Origin: a virus
Strand: one strand, 5' to 3'
DNA length: 33,058 bases
Virus record (IMG/VR): IMGVR_UViG_3300042305_002109
Coordinates: 1 to 33,058 of that record
Shown: positions 23,938 through 29,860 of the stretch, in pieces
How positions within the stretch are numbered: position 1 is the stretch's first letter
Layout: each line of letters begins with the position of its first letter
Made by a program: the position numbers and the translations under genes
Notes under the pieces: generated by a model
Told to the model about the DNA's origin: nothing
Databases searched by the model: none
What the model saw: the letters and a program-made list of their open reading frames with translations, nothing else

Positions 23938-24128
23938 GACCTATACTCCGACAACTACACCCTAAACACCCACTCCTCAAAGCAACCCGCGCATATAAAC
24001 GTGTGTGGAAAGGCATCTGTGGTGGGGCTACTTGGAACGACCTATCGCATAACGCGACACCTATGCTCGCGAGAATGCAACGCGAGGCTCGGGAACGGGA
24101 GAACCCAACGTCGAGGATTGCCGTATGA
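23934..24128 (+). CDS. Small basic protein
   Basis: 64 residues, Arg/Lys/His-rich (RPILRQLHPKHPLLKATRAYKR in outline, ending REARERENPTSRIAV). ATG 23934 overlaps the primase stop and its own stop overlaps the next start (ATGATG), so it is a coupled operon member. No family recognised; nucleic-acid binding is conceivable from charge only. Confidence 0.6.
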   Translation: MRPILRQLHPKHPLLKATRAYKRVWKGICGGATWNDLSHNATPMLARMQREARERENPTSRIAV

Positions 24129-24538
24129 TGTGCTACCGAGACATGACGTTCTGTGAGGGGGAGGGATGCCTCAAGTTCAACGAGTGCCCCCGTGCCCTGA
24201 CACAAGACGTGCGGGAAAGAGCAAAAATGCTTGGCCTATTTGTATCGCGGTTTACAGAGCCTACGAAACTTCACTGCTACCGAGCGTCTTCAATTAACCG
24301 CCTCCTGAAGGAGGTTGGCAAAGAAGAAATCCTGCTAGCAGATGGGTTCGATGACGCCTTGATTGGAACAGCCCGTCGAACGAGCGGAACCCTCGTTGCC
24401 GTATACGACCGGGCCAAGTGCATCGAAATCCTCTCCCGCGAAATGTCCCCGGAGGAAGCTGAAGAATATTTCTCCTTCAACACCGAGGGGGCTTGGGTCG
24501 GGGAACAAACACCAATTTTCACGGAAATAAAACTATGA
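24125..24538 (+). CDS. Cys-motif plus DGFDDA-domain phage protein
   Basis: 137 residues in two parts. The first 30 residues form a Cys cluster (CYRDMTFCEGEGCLKFNEC, four cysteines) able to bind zinc. The rest carries ADGFDDALIGTARR, then VAVYDRAKCIEILSR and EEAEEYFSFNTEGAWVGEQTP, a pattern I know from many phage and bacterial proteins of unknown function. The joining of the two parts in one chain is a small oddity. The start overlaps the basic protein, and the stop overlaps the next start. Confidence 0.7.
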   Translation: MMCYRDMTFCEGEGCLKFNECPRALTQDVRERAKMLGLFVSRFTEPTKLHCYRASSINRLLKEVGKEEILLADGFDDALIGTARRTSGTLVAVYDRAKCIEILSREMSPEEAEEYFSFNTEGAWVGEQTPIFTEIKL

Positions 24539-24837
24539 GTATACGAACCACAACTACTACGACCAATCTGAAAAAGTACACCATCGTCATCAACAAGGAT
24601 GTGCCCCTCGTCCCGAAATCAACACTGTCTTCGAGAACGATGCACCCATTGTCGTTTCTCTTAAAGAAGCTCGAAGTAGGTGAAAGTTTTCAATGGCCCG
24701 TGGAAGCTGGTGGCGACTTCAACAAGCTGAGGTCCGTAGCAGCTTACTGGGGTAAGAAATGGGGCCGCTCGTTTACGGGGCGACAAGTTACAGCCACCAA
24801 AGGACGTAAAGGTCTTAGATTTTGGAGGACAGCATGA
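24535..24837 (+). CDS. Small conserved phage protein
   Basis: 100 residues. A Thr-rich N-terminus (RTTTTTTNLKKYTIV) is followed by LSFLLKKLEVGESFQWPV and a basic, Trp-containing C-terminus (AAYWGKKWGRSFTGRQV, ending GLRFWRT). The second half resembles short phage proteins with possible nucleic-acid contacts, but no function is known. It ends in an ATGA overlap with a small membrane protein, whose Shine-Dalgarno (TTGGAGGA) lies in its last codons. Confidence 0.6.
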   Translation: MSIRTTTTTTNLKKYTIVINKDVPLVPKSTLSSRTMHPLSFLLKKLEVGESFQWPVEAGGDFNKLRSVAAYWGKKWGRSFTGRQVTATKGRKGLRFWRTA

Positions 24838-24965
24838 GCGCGGGTTGGCTCCTCTTAGGGATAGCCATAGGGATACCCTTGGGTGGGTTGGCTACGTATG
24901 GAGCTATCTTTGCGTGGGCTGTTCGCTGCGCCAAAGCGGAAGGAGAAAACAACGATGCCGAGTGA
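24834..24965 (+). CDS. Small membrane protein (43 aa)
   Basis: 43 residues, nearly all one hydrophobic span (WLLLGIAIGIPLGGLATYGA) plus AIFAWAV, with a short charged tail. The start has a good Shine-Dalgarno (GGAGG, 7 bp away) and overlaps the previous stop. Its last 11 bp overlap the acidic protein gene. It may be a holin-like or small regulatory membrane protein. Confidence 0.65.
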   Translation: MSAGWLLLGIAIGIPLGGLATYGAIFAWAVRCAKAEGENNDAE

Positions 24966-25149
24966 TCCTGATCAAGACCGGGACGAAGCGCAGGGGATGG
25001 ACGCCGAAGAGGCCCATTACTGGAAGCGCCGAATGGACCCAATGGAAGAGTATTGCGAATACTGCGAAGGGTTCTACGGCGAGTGCGAGTGTGAAGAAAA
25101 AAGAGAAGCGGAGCGCAAGGCGGAAGAGGAGGAAGACGAGGATGAATGA
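24955..25149 (+). CDS. Acidic Cys-containing small protein
   Basis: 64 residues, mostly Glu/Asp. A central Cys cluster (YCEYCEGFYGECECEE; four cysteines in 11 positions) could bind one zinc ion, flanked by acidic low-complexity ends. It overlaps the membrane protein upstream and the two-span membrane protein downstream. Acidic DNA-mimic behaviour is possible but speculative. Confidence 0.6.
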   Translation: MPSDPDQDRDEAQGMDAEEAHYWKRRMDPMEEYCEYCEGFYGECECEEKREAERKAEEEEDEDE

Positions 25150-25510
25150 ACAAGTAATGGAAATCCTCCGCGTACTAGCGGAGAAGTTCGGGACCACCAC
25201 GGAGTTCTTGTGGGGGGTCTTGATCCGGCAGGCTTACGTCCACGGGGTCACGGCAATCGTTTGCTTCCTCATCACTTCAGTCTTAATCTTCGGATGGAAC
25301 TGGGTCTGGTGGCGAGCGGAAGTCGGAGAAGAAGTCAGCCACCGCGACAAAGGCGATCGAATGTTCGCTATATTCATGTGCCGACTCGGTGGTCTAGGTC
25401 TGGTGTTCATCTGGACCTGCTTTTTCCTGAGCGGAATGTTCGAGGTCACGACCGCGCTCCTCAATCCGGAATATTGGGCGCTTAAACAAGTCTTGGGAGG
25501 GTTGAAATGA
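25142..25510 (+). CDS. Two-span membrane protein
   Basis: 122 residues. A helical N-terminus (MEILRVLAEKFGTTTEFLWG) precedes two hydrophobic spans, about residues 34-56 (VTAIVCFLITSVLIFGW) and 82-103 (LGGLGLVFIWTCFFLSG). Related proteins with this LAEKFGTT opening appear in several phages next to small-protein clusters. Two spans with a charged loop would suit a holin or membrane-remodelling protein, but no lysis genes are recognised nearby. Confidence 0.65.
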   Translation: MNEQVMEILRVLAEKFGTTTEFLWGVLIRQAYVHGVTAIVCFLITSVLIFGWNWVWWRAEVGEEVSHRDKGDRMFAIFMCRLGGLGLVFIWTCFFLSGMFEVTTALLNPEYWALKQVLGGLK

Positions 25511-25692
25511 GTGAAACCCCCAGAACAGACGAAGCCGTCGAACGCTGGAGGCAGGGAAAAATAAACCTCTGGGAAGAGACGGCTCGGCTGGAGCGGGAGC
25601 TACGGTTAGCCCAAAAGGAGATTAAAGAACTTCGGGAGGAACGGGACCTGTTCCGAAAGATGTTCGAGAAGAGCGGAGCTTGGCATCCATGA
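25507..25692 (+). CDS. Coiled-coil protein with SETPRTDEA opening
   Basis: 61 residues, beginning SETPRTDEAV, a start often seen in small phage and prophage proteins, followed by a continuous charged coiled coil (ETARLERELRLAQKEIKELR). A strong GGGAGGG ribosome site precedes it within the upstream gene. It ends in an ATGATG overlap with the next gene. Likely an oligomerisation or accessory factor; no defined function. Confidence 0.65.
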   Translation: MSETPRTDEAVERWRQGKINLWEETARLERELRLAQKEIKELREERDLFRKMFEKSGAWHP

Positions 25693-25979
25693 TGCTAGAA
25701 TTTCAACGTCCGTTCTGTGTAAAAACACCTATCGGGTATGGGTGGGTTATCTACGTTTGCAAAGAAAGCCATCTGGCAAACGACATCTGGACGGTGGCAA
25801 TGGAACAAGGGGGTAGCGTCGCCCACTTCCGGTCGGACCAGATCAAGGCGCTACCTAACGGAACGTTAGACATTGTCGAAAATGCAGAGGTGGCTCCCCG
25901 AAAGGAACCACCTCGCGTCCGGTTGCCGAAGCGCCCGGAGGGGCGTCTAGCTAGAAAAGCAAAGCATGAAGACGAGTAA
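25689..25979 (+). CDS. Small protein of unknown function
   Basis: 96 residues from ATG 25689 (or 25692). The N-terminal part is compact and beta-rich (RPFCVKTPIGYGWVIYVCKE, then DIWTVAMEQGG), resembling a small SH3-like barrel. The tail is Pro/Arg/Lys-rich (PPRVRLPKRPEGRLARKAK). No family recognised. It overlaps both neighbours, as in the rest of this cluster. Confidence 0.6.
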   Translation: MMLEFQRPFCVKTPIGYGWVIYVCKESHLANDIWTVAMEQGGSVAHFRSDQIKALPNGTLDIVENAEVAPRKEPPRVRLPKRPEGRLARKAKHEDE

Positions 25980-26115
25980 TAAGCCGTTTGAACCTAGAGC
26001 AACGGGAAACTCGGGGCGGAGTCACGACACCGCCTTGAGTTCTCCGCTGTTGGACAATACAGCCGATTCCGCCATAGGGACCGTAAACAATCCCCAAGTG
26101 GTTGATAATATACAT
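25951..26115 (-). CDS. Possible antisense small ORF with perfect ribosome site
   Basis: On the minus strand an ATG at 26115 begins 54 codons ending in TAG at 25951, starting MYIINHLGIVYGPYGG and ending with a basic part. It is preceded at 26122-26132 by GAAAGGAGGTG, an 11-base match to the anti-Shine-Dalgarno, at normal spacing. It lies opposite the doubtful N-terminal part of the lipoprotein-like gene. No homology is recognised and it may be chance. Confidence 0.25.
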   Translation of the reverse strand: MYIINHLGIVYGPYGGIGCIVQQRRTQGGVVTPPRVSRCSRFKRLITRLHALLF

Positions 26116-26499
26116 TGTAAAGCACCTCCTTTCAATTTTGTGTTCCTCAATCGGTATTGTAGCATCTTTCGAACCACCCCTAAAACATTTTATCTGGGGA
26201 TTCTATTATTTCTAATCTACTGGTTCATCGGGTTTTTCCTTCTGGGATGCGCTAGCATGGTCCCCGAAAGACCGATGGCGAAGCCGTGGAATTTTCCCCC
26301 GCTGAGGGAATGGAACGCGCCCTTTGAATTCGCGTGGCAAAATGGTGTCGATAACTGGCGAAAACTGACAGTTAAGAGAACGAAAACGATCGAAGGTATG
26401 GTCTACGAGTACGACGAAGTGACACAGCTATACTTTCCAGACCTCATTCGATACGCCGAGGAGCCGCAGTGTGGGAGCACGATGGTTGACTCGTTGTGA
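25966..26499 (+). CDS. Membrane/lipoprotein-like protein
   Basis: Up to 177 residues from ATG 25966; an internal GTG at 26140 gives 119 and may be the true start. A long hydrophobic span (GILLFLIYWFIGFFLLGCAS) ends in LLGC, a near-lipobox, followed by a soluble part with many Trp, Tyr and charged residues (ending ADLIRYAEEPQC-like acidic sequence). From the GTG start this would be a lipoprotein precursor with the Cys about 38 residues in. The first 58 residues from the ATG look unstructured. It could be an outer-membrane spanin-like or surface protein; unassigned. Confidence 0.55.
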   Translation: MKTSNKPFEPRATGNSGRSHDTALSSPLLDNTADSAIGTVNNPQVVDNIHCKAPPFNFVFLNRYCSIFRTTPKTFYLGILLFLIYWFIGFFLLGCASMVPERPMAKPWNFPPLREWNAPFEFAWQNGVDNWRKLTVKRTKTIEGMVYEYDEVTQLYFPDLIRYAEEPQCGSTMVDSL

Positions 26500-26503
26500 G
26501 TTG

Positions 26504-26516
26504 GGTATATGATACC
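26504..26516 (+). promoter_or_regulatory. GGTATATGATACC operator-like motif
   Basis: GGTAT-ATG-ATACC has perfect inverted 5-bp arms around ATG. It lies in the 22-bp gap between the lipoprotein-like gene and a 38-residue membrane protein gene, and is related to the motifs at 9685-9697, 11472-11482 and 16827-16839. Confidence 0.55.
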
Positions 26517-26521
26517 AACGT

Positions 26522-26638
26522 ATGAGCTTCGAACCCCAAGGACCGATGGACCCAGAAGAGTTCATTCTGGCCTTACTTTTAGGGCTGCTCGCCCTCTCAG
26601 TAATGATGAGCTACATGGTCAAGAACCTGATTTGGTAA
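26522..26638 (+). CDS. Small membrane protein (38 aa)
   Basis: 38 residues: an acidic start (SFEPQGPMDPEEF) then one membrane span (ILALLLGLLALSVMMSYMV) and a short tail KNLIW. It begins 5 bp after the GGTATATGATACC motif and has no Shine-Dalgarno. The organisation (polar N-terminus, single C-terminal-type span) is like small phage membrane effectors. About 160 bp of non-coding DNA follows. Confidence 0.6.
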   Translation: MSFEPQGPMDPEEFILALLLGLLALSVMMSYMVKNLIW

Positions 26639-26708
26639 CCTGCGGAATTTATCACTTTAGAAGCACGGATTAGACTACGCTTTAACAACTACTCTTTTTC
26701 TACTCAAT

Positions 26709-26779
26709 GATGGGGGTGCATGGCAGCGGCCTCTAAAGCCGAAGGAGCCAGCTTTACTGGGGATTACCCGGACCCCATC
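26709..26779 (+). ncRNA. Possible structured RNA upstream of dCMP deaminase
   Basis: A closing stem GATGGGG (26709-26715) with CCCCATC (26773-26779) encloses a two-step hairpin, GGC (26722-26724) and CGGC (26727-26730) pairing with GCCG (26738-26741) and GCC (26747-26749) around the loop CTCTAAA. A second small hairpin is GGG-ATTA-CCC (26760-26769). This makes a compact three-way junction of about 71 bases, ending 24 bp before the ATG at 26803. It is not a tRNA: there is no D-arm or T-loop. It could be a cis-regulatory leader, an attenuator or an independent RNA. Confidence 0.35.
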
Positions 26780-26802
26780 CCCTCTAGCCACCGTATCGTT
26801 AA

Positions 26803-27204
26803 ATGAGACCTTCATGGGCTGAATTTGCAATGAGCGCGGCTGAAGTAGCCTCCTCTCGGTCGGAAGACCCGTGGGTCAAAGTCGGGGCCTGTGTCCTCCG
26901 AAAGGACCACAGCATAGCCGGGGTTGGGTACAACGGAGCGCCCTCTGGAGTCGAAATCGACTGGTCCGACCGGGAGAAACGAAGGCTCTATGTGATCCAC
27001 GCGGAGGCCAATGCACTGAGGTATTTGAGGCCTGACGAGGGGGATATCATAGCCGTCACCCTAGCCCCATGTCCGAACTGCCTTACGCTAATTGCTTCCT
27101 ACCGCATTCCGACAGTGTTCTACAGAGATACATCGGAAACATACCCGATCGGGATAACGGAAAATGTTGCATCAGAGTTAGGCGTCGTGCTGCACCAGAT
27201 TTAG
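26803..27204 (+). CDS. dCMP deaminase
   Basis: 133 residues; converts dCMP to dUMP for thymidylate supply or base modification. Zinc and catalytic residues are visible: His66-Ala-Glu68 in VIHAEANALRYL, and Pro89-Cys90-Pro-Asn-Cys93 in LAPCPNCL. The N-terminal substrate region reads SEDPWVKVGACVLRKDHSIAGVGYNGAPSG in outline (from SEDPW to GAPSG), typical of the family. Length is normal. It stands alone after about 160 bp of non-coding DNA with a possible structured RNA, and is followed by hairpins. The same pathway is touched by the DUF1599-type protein at 19.1 kb. Confidence 0.9.
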   Translation: MRPSWAEFAMSAAEVASSRSEDPWVKVGACVLRKDHSIAGVGYNGAPSGVEIDWSDREKRRLYVIHAEANALRYLRPDEGDIIAVTLAPCPNCLTLIASYRIPTVFYRDTSETYPIGITENVASELGVVLHQI

Positions 27205-27220
27205 TTCCCGTTCGGGTATA

Positions 27221-27265
27221 TGTCGGAGGTAGCCGACATCCTGTAAAAGTCGGAGAACGGCGACT
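27221..27265 (+). terminator. Tandem hairpins after dCMP deaminase
   Basis: TGTCGG-AGGTAG-CCGACA (27221-27238) is a 6-bp stem, followed by AGTCG (27248-27252) pairing with CGACT (27261-27265). They lie 17 bp after the deaminase stop and next to a GGTATATG word (27215-27222). No T run follows, so intrinsic termination is uncertain. Confidence 0.35.
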
Positions 27266-27312
27266 CCCGCCCCATCAAGTGCGAAAGCGTTATCGAAAGT
27301 AAGGGGGAAGAG

Positions 27313-27643
27313 CCCCACTTTCCCACTGCCTCCCCACTGCATATTCGAAGGCCTACAGAGTAAAAGTGGGAGTGGGGTAAGGGGGGTGGGAAAATAATCC
27401 CGGCAAAAATCTAAGAGGCGTTGGGGGCCTTCCCTTATATTATAATTTTTAGTCCATAAATGTTACTTTTCTTCATTTATCTCCACTTCTGGCTACCCAT
27501 CCGTCCCGTGCAAGACTCCGATTTACTCTGTTGAATGAGGGTCTTTCGGGGCGGGGGCTGGGCCTTTTTGGGAGTGGGGGTAAGTGGGGGTCCCCTCTGT
27601 AGCGTTGTCCCACTTCAACCCCACTTTTTAGGCCTACCCCACT
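27313..27643. other. Iteron-like CCCCACT array around AT-rich tract (candidate origin)
   Basis: This lies in the roughly 610-bp non-coding stretch between convergent genes. CCCCACT or a close relative occurs at 27313, 27322, 27332, 27608, 27619 and 27637, and its complement AGTGGGG or similar at 27365, 27371, 27386, 27573 and 27583. The copies form two clusters of opposing repeats flanking an AT-rich tract at about 27434-27480. Repeated short sites beside an AT-rich stretch are typical of replication origins and of packaging or recombination sites. The repeats can also form large hairpins. Function is inference. Confidence 0.4.
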
Positions 27644-27817
27644 TCCAGACCAAAAATTTTTTCTATCCCCCTAATTAAAGTAAAGACATTGCCGATTTCC
27701 CCCCTCCGGTCCTACCCGCGTGGTGGATGCTAGCTCCGTCTCTGCTTCTCTGTCGAGAGCTAAAGGGGGACGGTCGGGGGACAGATGACGGGACCAACAG
27801 ACAGGGGCCAGAGCGCC

Positions 27818-28606
27818 TCAGACAGGGGGCGGAGCAGGCAGGGCGAGGAGCGGCTCCCCGCTCTCTGTTGGCGACCCGCTCTCACATTCTTGCGGCCTTC
27901 TCTGTAGCGGCCTGCTTTGGACGTCAATCTGCTCCTCTGCTAGCTGAGACAGGAAGCCGATGTTCACTATGGTCTTCGACTCCTTGTCTCCTTGGTCTAG
28001 GCCCAAGGTCTGTCTGGCTACAGAGTTGAGGGAAGAGATATCTTTGGCCTTGGACAGAAGCTGAGGGCCGTTCATCTTCGCTACTGAGTCCGCAAAGACT
28101 AGGGAGGCCCTTGCCATCTTCTCTCTGTAGCTCTTACCCTGCTCGACTAGCTTAGAGACGGCGGCATTGGTCGCCGATTCGAATCTCGCCTGTGCCGCCT
28201 CATGGAGGGCGTCTATCTCCCTAGCCCACCCCTCCCTGCTGAACCTAGCTGTGAGGGTCTGCACCCCGCACCCCATGTCCGCCGCTATGTCTGCATAGGT
28301 GTCGCCACGGGCACGGCGAATCCTAGCCAACATCCAATCGATTGAATCAGTAAAGGTATCGGTCCCCGACTTCATTCGCTTCTTCGTCGCATAGCTCCTC
28401 TTCTTCTTCTTAGCCGGAGGCGATTCAGGATCAGGGGACTCAGGAGAATCAGGCGTGCTAGCACTGCTAGCAACTTCAGACCCGGCAGCCTCCGGGTCAA
28501 TCGCCGGGTCAATCGCCGGGTCTTCCGGGGGAAGCGCTGGGTCACTGTTGTGGAGCGCTAGCACAGTATCGAGAAACTCTTCTGACGGTTGGTCGTTCTG
28601 TTCCAT
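27818..28606 (-). CDS. Helix-turn-helix protein, possible small terminase subunit
   Basis: 262 residues from ATG 28606. The N-terminal third is acidic and Pro/Ser-rich, with a small tandem repeat (DPAIDPAIDPEA) and a basic patch (PPAKKKKRSYATKKRMK). A helix-turn-helix follows (RARGDTYADIAADMGCGVQTLTARFSREGW), then a long helical region (ALHEAAQARFESATNAAVSK) and a segment on RQTLGLDQGDKES. HTH plus helical oligomerisation region is the plan of small terminases, but the gene is far from terL on this map. It may instead be a transcription factor or origin-binding protein, as it neighbours the iteron-like region. It diverges from the AAA+ gene. Confidence 0.65.
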   Translation of the reverse strand: MEQNDQPSEEFLDTVLALHNSDPALPPEDPAIDPAIDPEAAGSEVASSASTPDSPESPDPESPPAKKKKRSYATKKRMKSGTDTFTDSIDWMLARIRRARGDTYADIAADMGCGVQTLTARFSREGWAREIDALHEAAQARFESATNAAVSKLVEQGKSYREKMARASLVFADSVAKMNGPQLLSKAKDISSLNSVARQTLGLDQGDKESKTIVNIGFLSQLAEEQIDVQSRPLQRRPQECESGSPTESGEPLLALPAPPPV

Positions 28607-28688
28607 TCGATCAAAGGACGCTAGCAGCAAATCACTGATTTGCAAGAGGTTTGTGATACCTGCTAGCAGGTTGGGGATAAGTCGCTGT
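28607..28688. promoter_or_regulatory. Divergent promoter region with nested palindromes
   Basis: The 82-bp gap between divergent start codons holds a perfect 17-bp palindrome GCAAATCACTGATTTGC (28627-28643), nested inside GCTAGCAG (28620-28627) and its reverse complement CTGCTAGC (28660-28667). The outer arms extend imperfectly towards the centre (AATCAC with GTGATA). A GGGGATAAG word lies 8 bp before the AAA+ start. This looks like an operator controlling both genes, perhaps bound by the divergent HTH protein. Confidence 0.65.
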
Positions 28689-29777
28689 ATGGAAAACATC
28701 AACACCACAATCAACCTCACAGCAACTGAACTCAGCGCTCTCTCTGTTAAAGAGCTTCGCAAGCTCGCCAACGAACAGAGCCTCGGGTCCGGAGGCTGGA
28801 GGGCCACCGCAACCAAGGACGCTCTCGTCACCGCGCTCTCGACCGGACAGGTTCCCGCTTCGCCGACGAACTCGGCTGCTAGCGCGGCAACTCTCGCCGA
28901 TGCCATCGAACGTGTGATTTCCTCGGTCACACCTTCGCTCGACGAAGACCGTGTCCGCGAACTGATCGCGGAGATCGTCCCCACAATCGACTCCAACCGC
29001 CCCCGAGAGATTGAGGTCATCCGCCTCGACACCTCCAAGGTCAACGTGGGTCGCCAGCACTACCTGTTCGCACAGCTTCTTCAGTGGGCTGCTCTCCGGA
29101 TTCCGGTCATGCTCGTCGGCCCCGCTGGCTCTGGCAAATCGACCGCCGCTGAATTTATCGCCAAAGCGCTCACTCTGGAATTCTACCCGATGAGCGTGAC
29201 GAACCAGACGAGCAAGTCCGATCTGATTGGCTACAAAGACGCGACCGGAAACTACCATCCTAGCATCTTCCGCCGCGCCTTCGAATTCGGTGGGGTCTTC
29301 AACCTCGACGAGGTGGACAAGGGTAACGCGAACGTCCTCGCCGTGCTGAACTCGGCCTCGGCGAACGGTTACTGCTCGTTCCCCGACCGTGTCGTGCAAG
29401 CGCACCCCGACTTCGTCTTCATCGCCGCTGGCAACACCTACGGCCTCGGGCGGAACGCTCAGTTCGTCGGCTCCAATCAACTCGACGCCGCTACGCTCAA
29501 CCGTTTCGCCACTCTGTCGTGGGGTTACGACGAGTCGCTGGAGAGCGAAATCACCGCGCCGTTCGGTCAGACCGATTGGGTTCGGTTCGTCCAGAAGGTC
29601 CGCTCTGTCGTGGATTCGCTGGGCATCCGCCACATCGTCTCGCCCCGCGCTAGCATCCAAGGTTCACAGGCCCTCGCTGCGGGAATCGACCGCCATGACG
29701 TCGAGTCCGCCGTGCTCTGGAAAGGCCTCGACTCCGCTTCAGTGGAGAAGGTCCGCCAGAACCTCATCGCCGCCTAA
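28689..29777 (+). CDS. AAA+ ATPase, CobS/MoxR type, with SAP/Rho-N-like N-terminus
   Basis: 362 residues. Residues about 14-47 (LSVKELRKLANEQSLGSGG) look like a SAP or Rho N-terminal helix pair that may bind nucleic acid. The AAA+ module has Walker A GPAGSGKS (144-151), Walker B VFNLDEVDKG (Asp207, Glu208), a sensor-1 Asn in FIAAGNTYG and an Arg-containing LNRFATLSW. Order and spacing match the CobS/MoxR group, which works as hexamers remodelling partner proteins, often with a vWA protein. The adjacent gene may be that partner. The long antisense frame here is a shadow. A hairpin (29784-29810) follows the stop. Confidence 0.88.
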   Translation: MENINTTINLTATELSALSVKELRKLANEQSLGSGGWRATATKDALVTALSTGQVPASPTNSAASAATLADAIERVISSVTPSLDEDRVRELIAEIVPTIDSNRPREIEVIRLDTSKVNVGRQHYLFAQLLQWAALRIPVMLVGPAGSGKSTAAEFIAKALTLEFYPMSVTNQTSKSDLIGYKDATGNYHPSIFRRAFEFGGVFNLDEVDKGNANVLAVLNSASANGYCSFPDRVVQAHPDFVFIAAGNTYGLGRNAQFVGSNQLDAATLNRFATLSWGYDESLESEITAPFGQTDWVRFVQKVRSVVDSLGIRHIVSPRASIQGSQALAAGIDRHDVESAVLWKGLDSASVEKVRQNLIAA

Positions 29778-29783
29778 CCGGAT

Positions 29784-29810
29784 TGGCACAGGGTCCGACC
29801 CCCTGTGCTA
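29784..29810 (+). terminator. Hairpin after the AAA+ gene
   Basis: GCACAGGG (29786-29793) pairs with CCCTGTGC (29801-29808) across a 7-base loop TCCGACC, extended by a G-T and a T-A pair. The 3' arm runs into GCTAGC. There is no T run. A sister hairpin with nearly the same loop follows the partner gene at 30759-30783. Confidence 0.45.
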
Positions 29811-29844
29811 GCACCTCAACCAACTCTGAAACTCTGAAAACCTC

Positions 29845-29853
29845 TGTGGATAA
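29845..29853 (+). repeat. DnaA-box-like 9-mer in gene leader (1 of 3)
   Basis: TGTGGATAA, the exact complement of the classical TTATCCACA DnaA box, lies 7 bp before the ATG at 29861. The surrounding CTGTGGATAAGA is shared with two further leaders in this region. Confidence 0.6.
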
Positions 29854-29860
29854 GAACCCG

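Noticed and set aside
26709-26782. tRNA with a CUA (amber) anticodon
   Set aside because: A 7-bp acceptor-like stem and a CTCTAAA loop are present, but positions are wrong and D- and T-arms are missing; TAG is used as a normal stop in the window.
27301-27660. CRISPR array
   Set aside because: The CCCCACT words are short, unevenly spaced and in both orientations, unlike direct repeats with uniform spacers.
28632-29660. 342-codon minus-strand ORF
   Set aside because: It is the antisense shadow of the AAA+ ATPase, whose Walker motifs are clear on the plus strand.
29784-29812. T-arm of a tRNA
   Set aside because: The loop geometry fits but there is no 5' acceptor partner or anticodon arm upstream.
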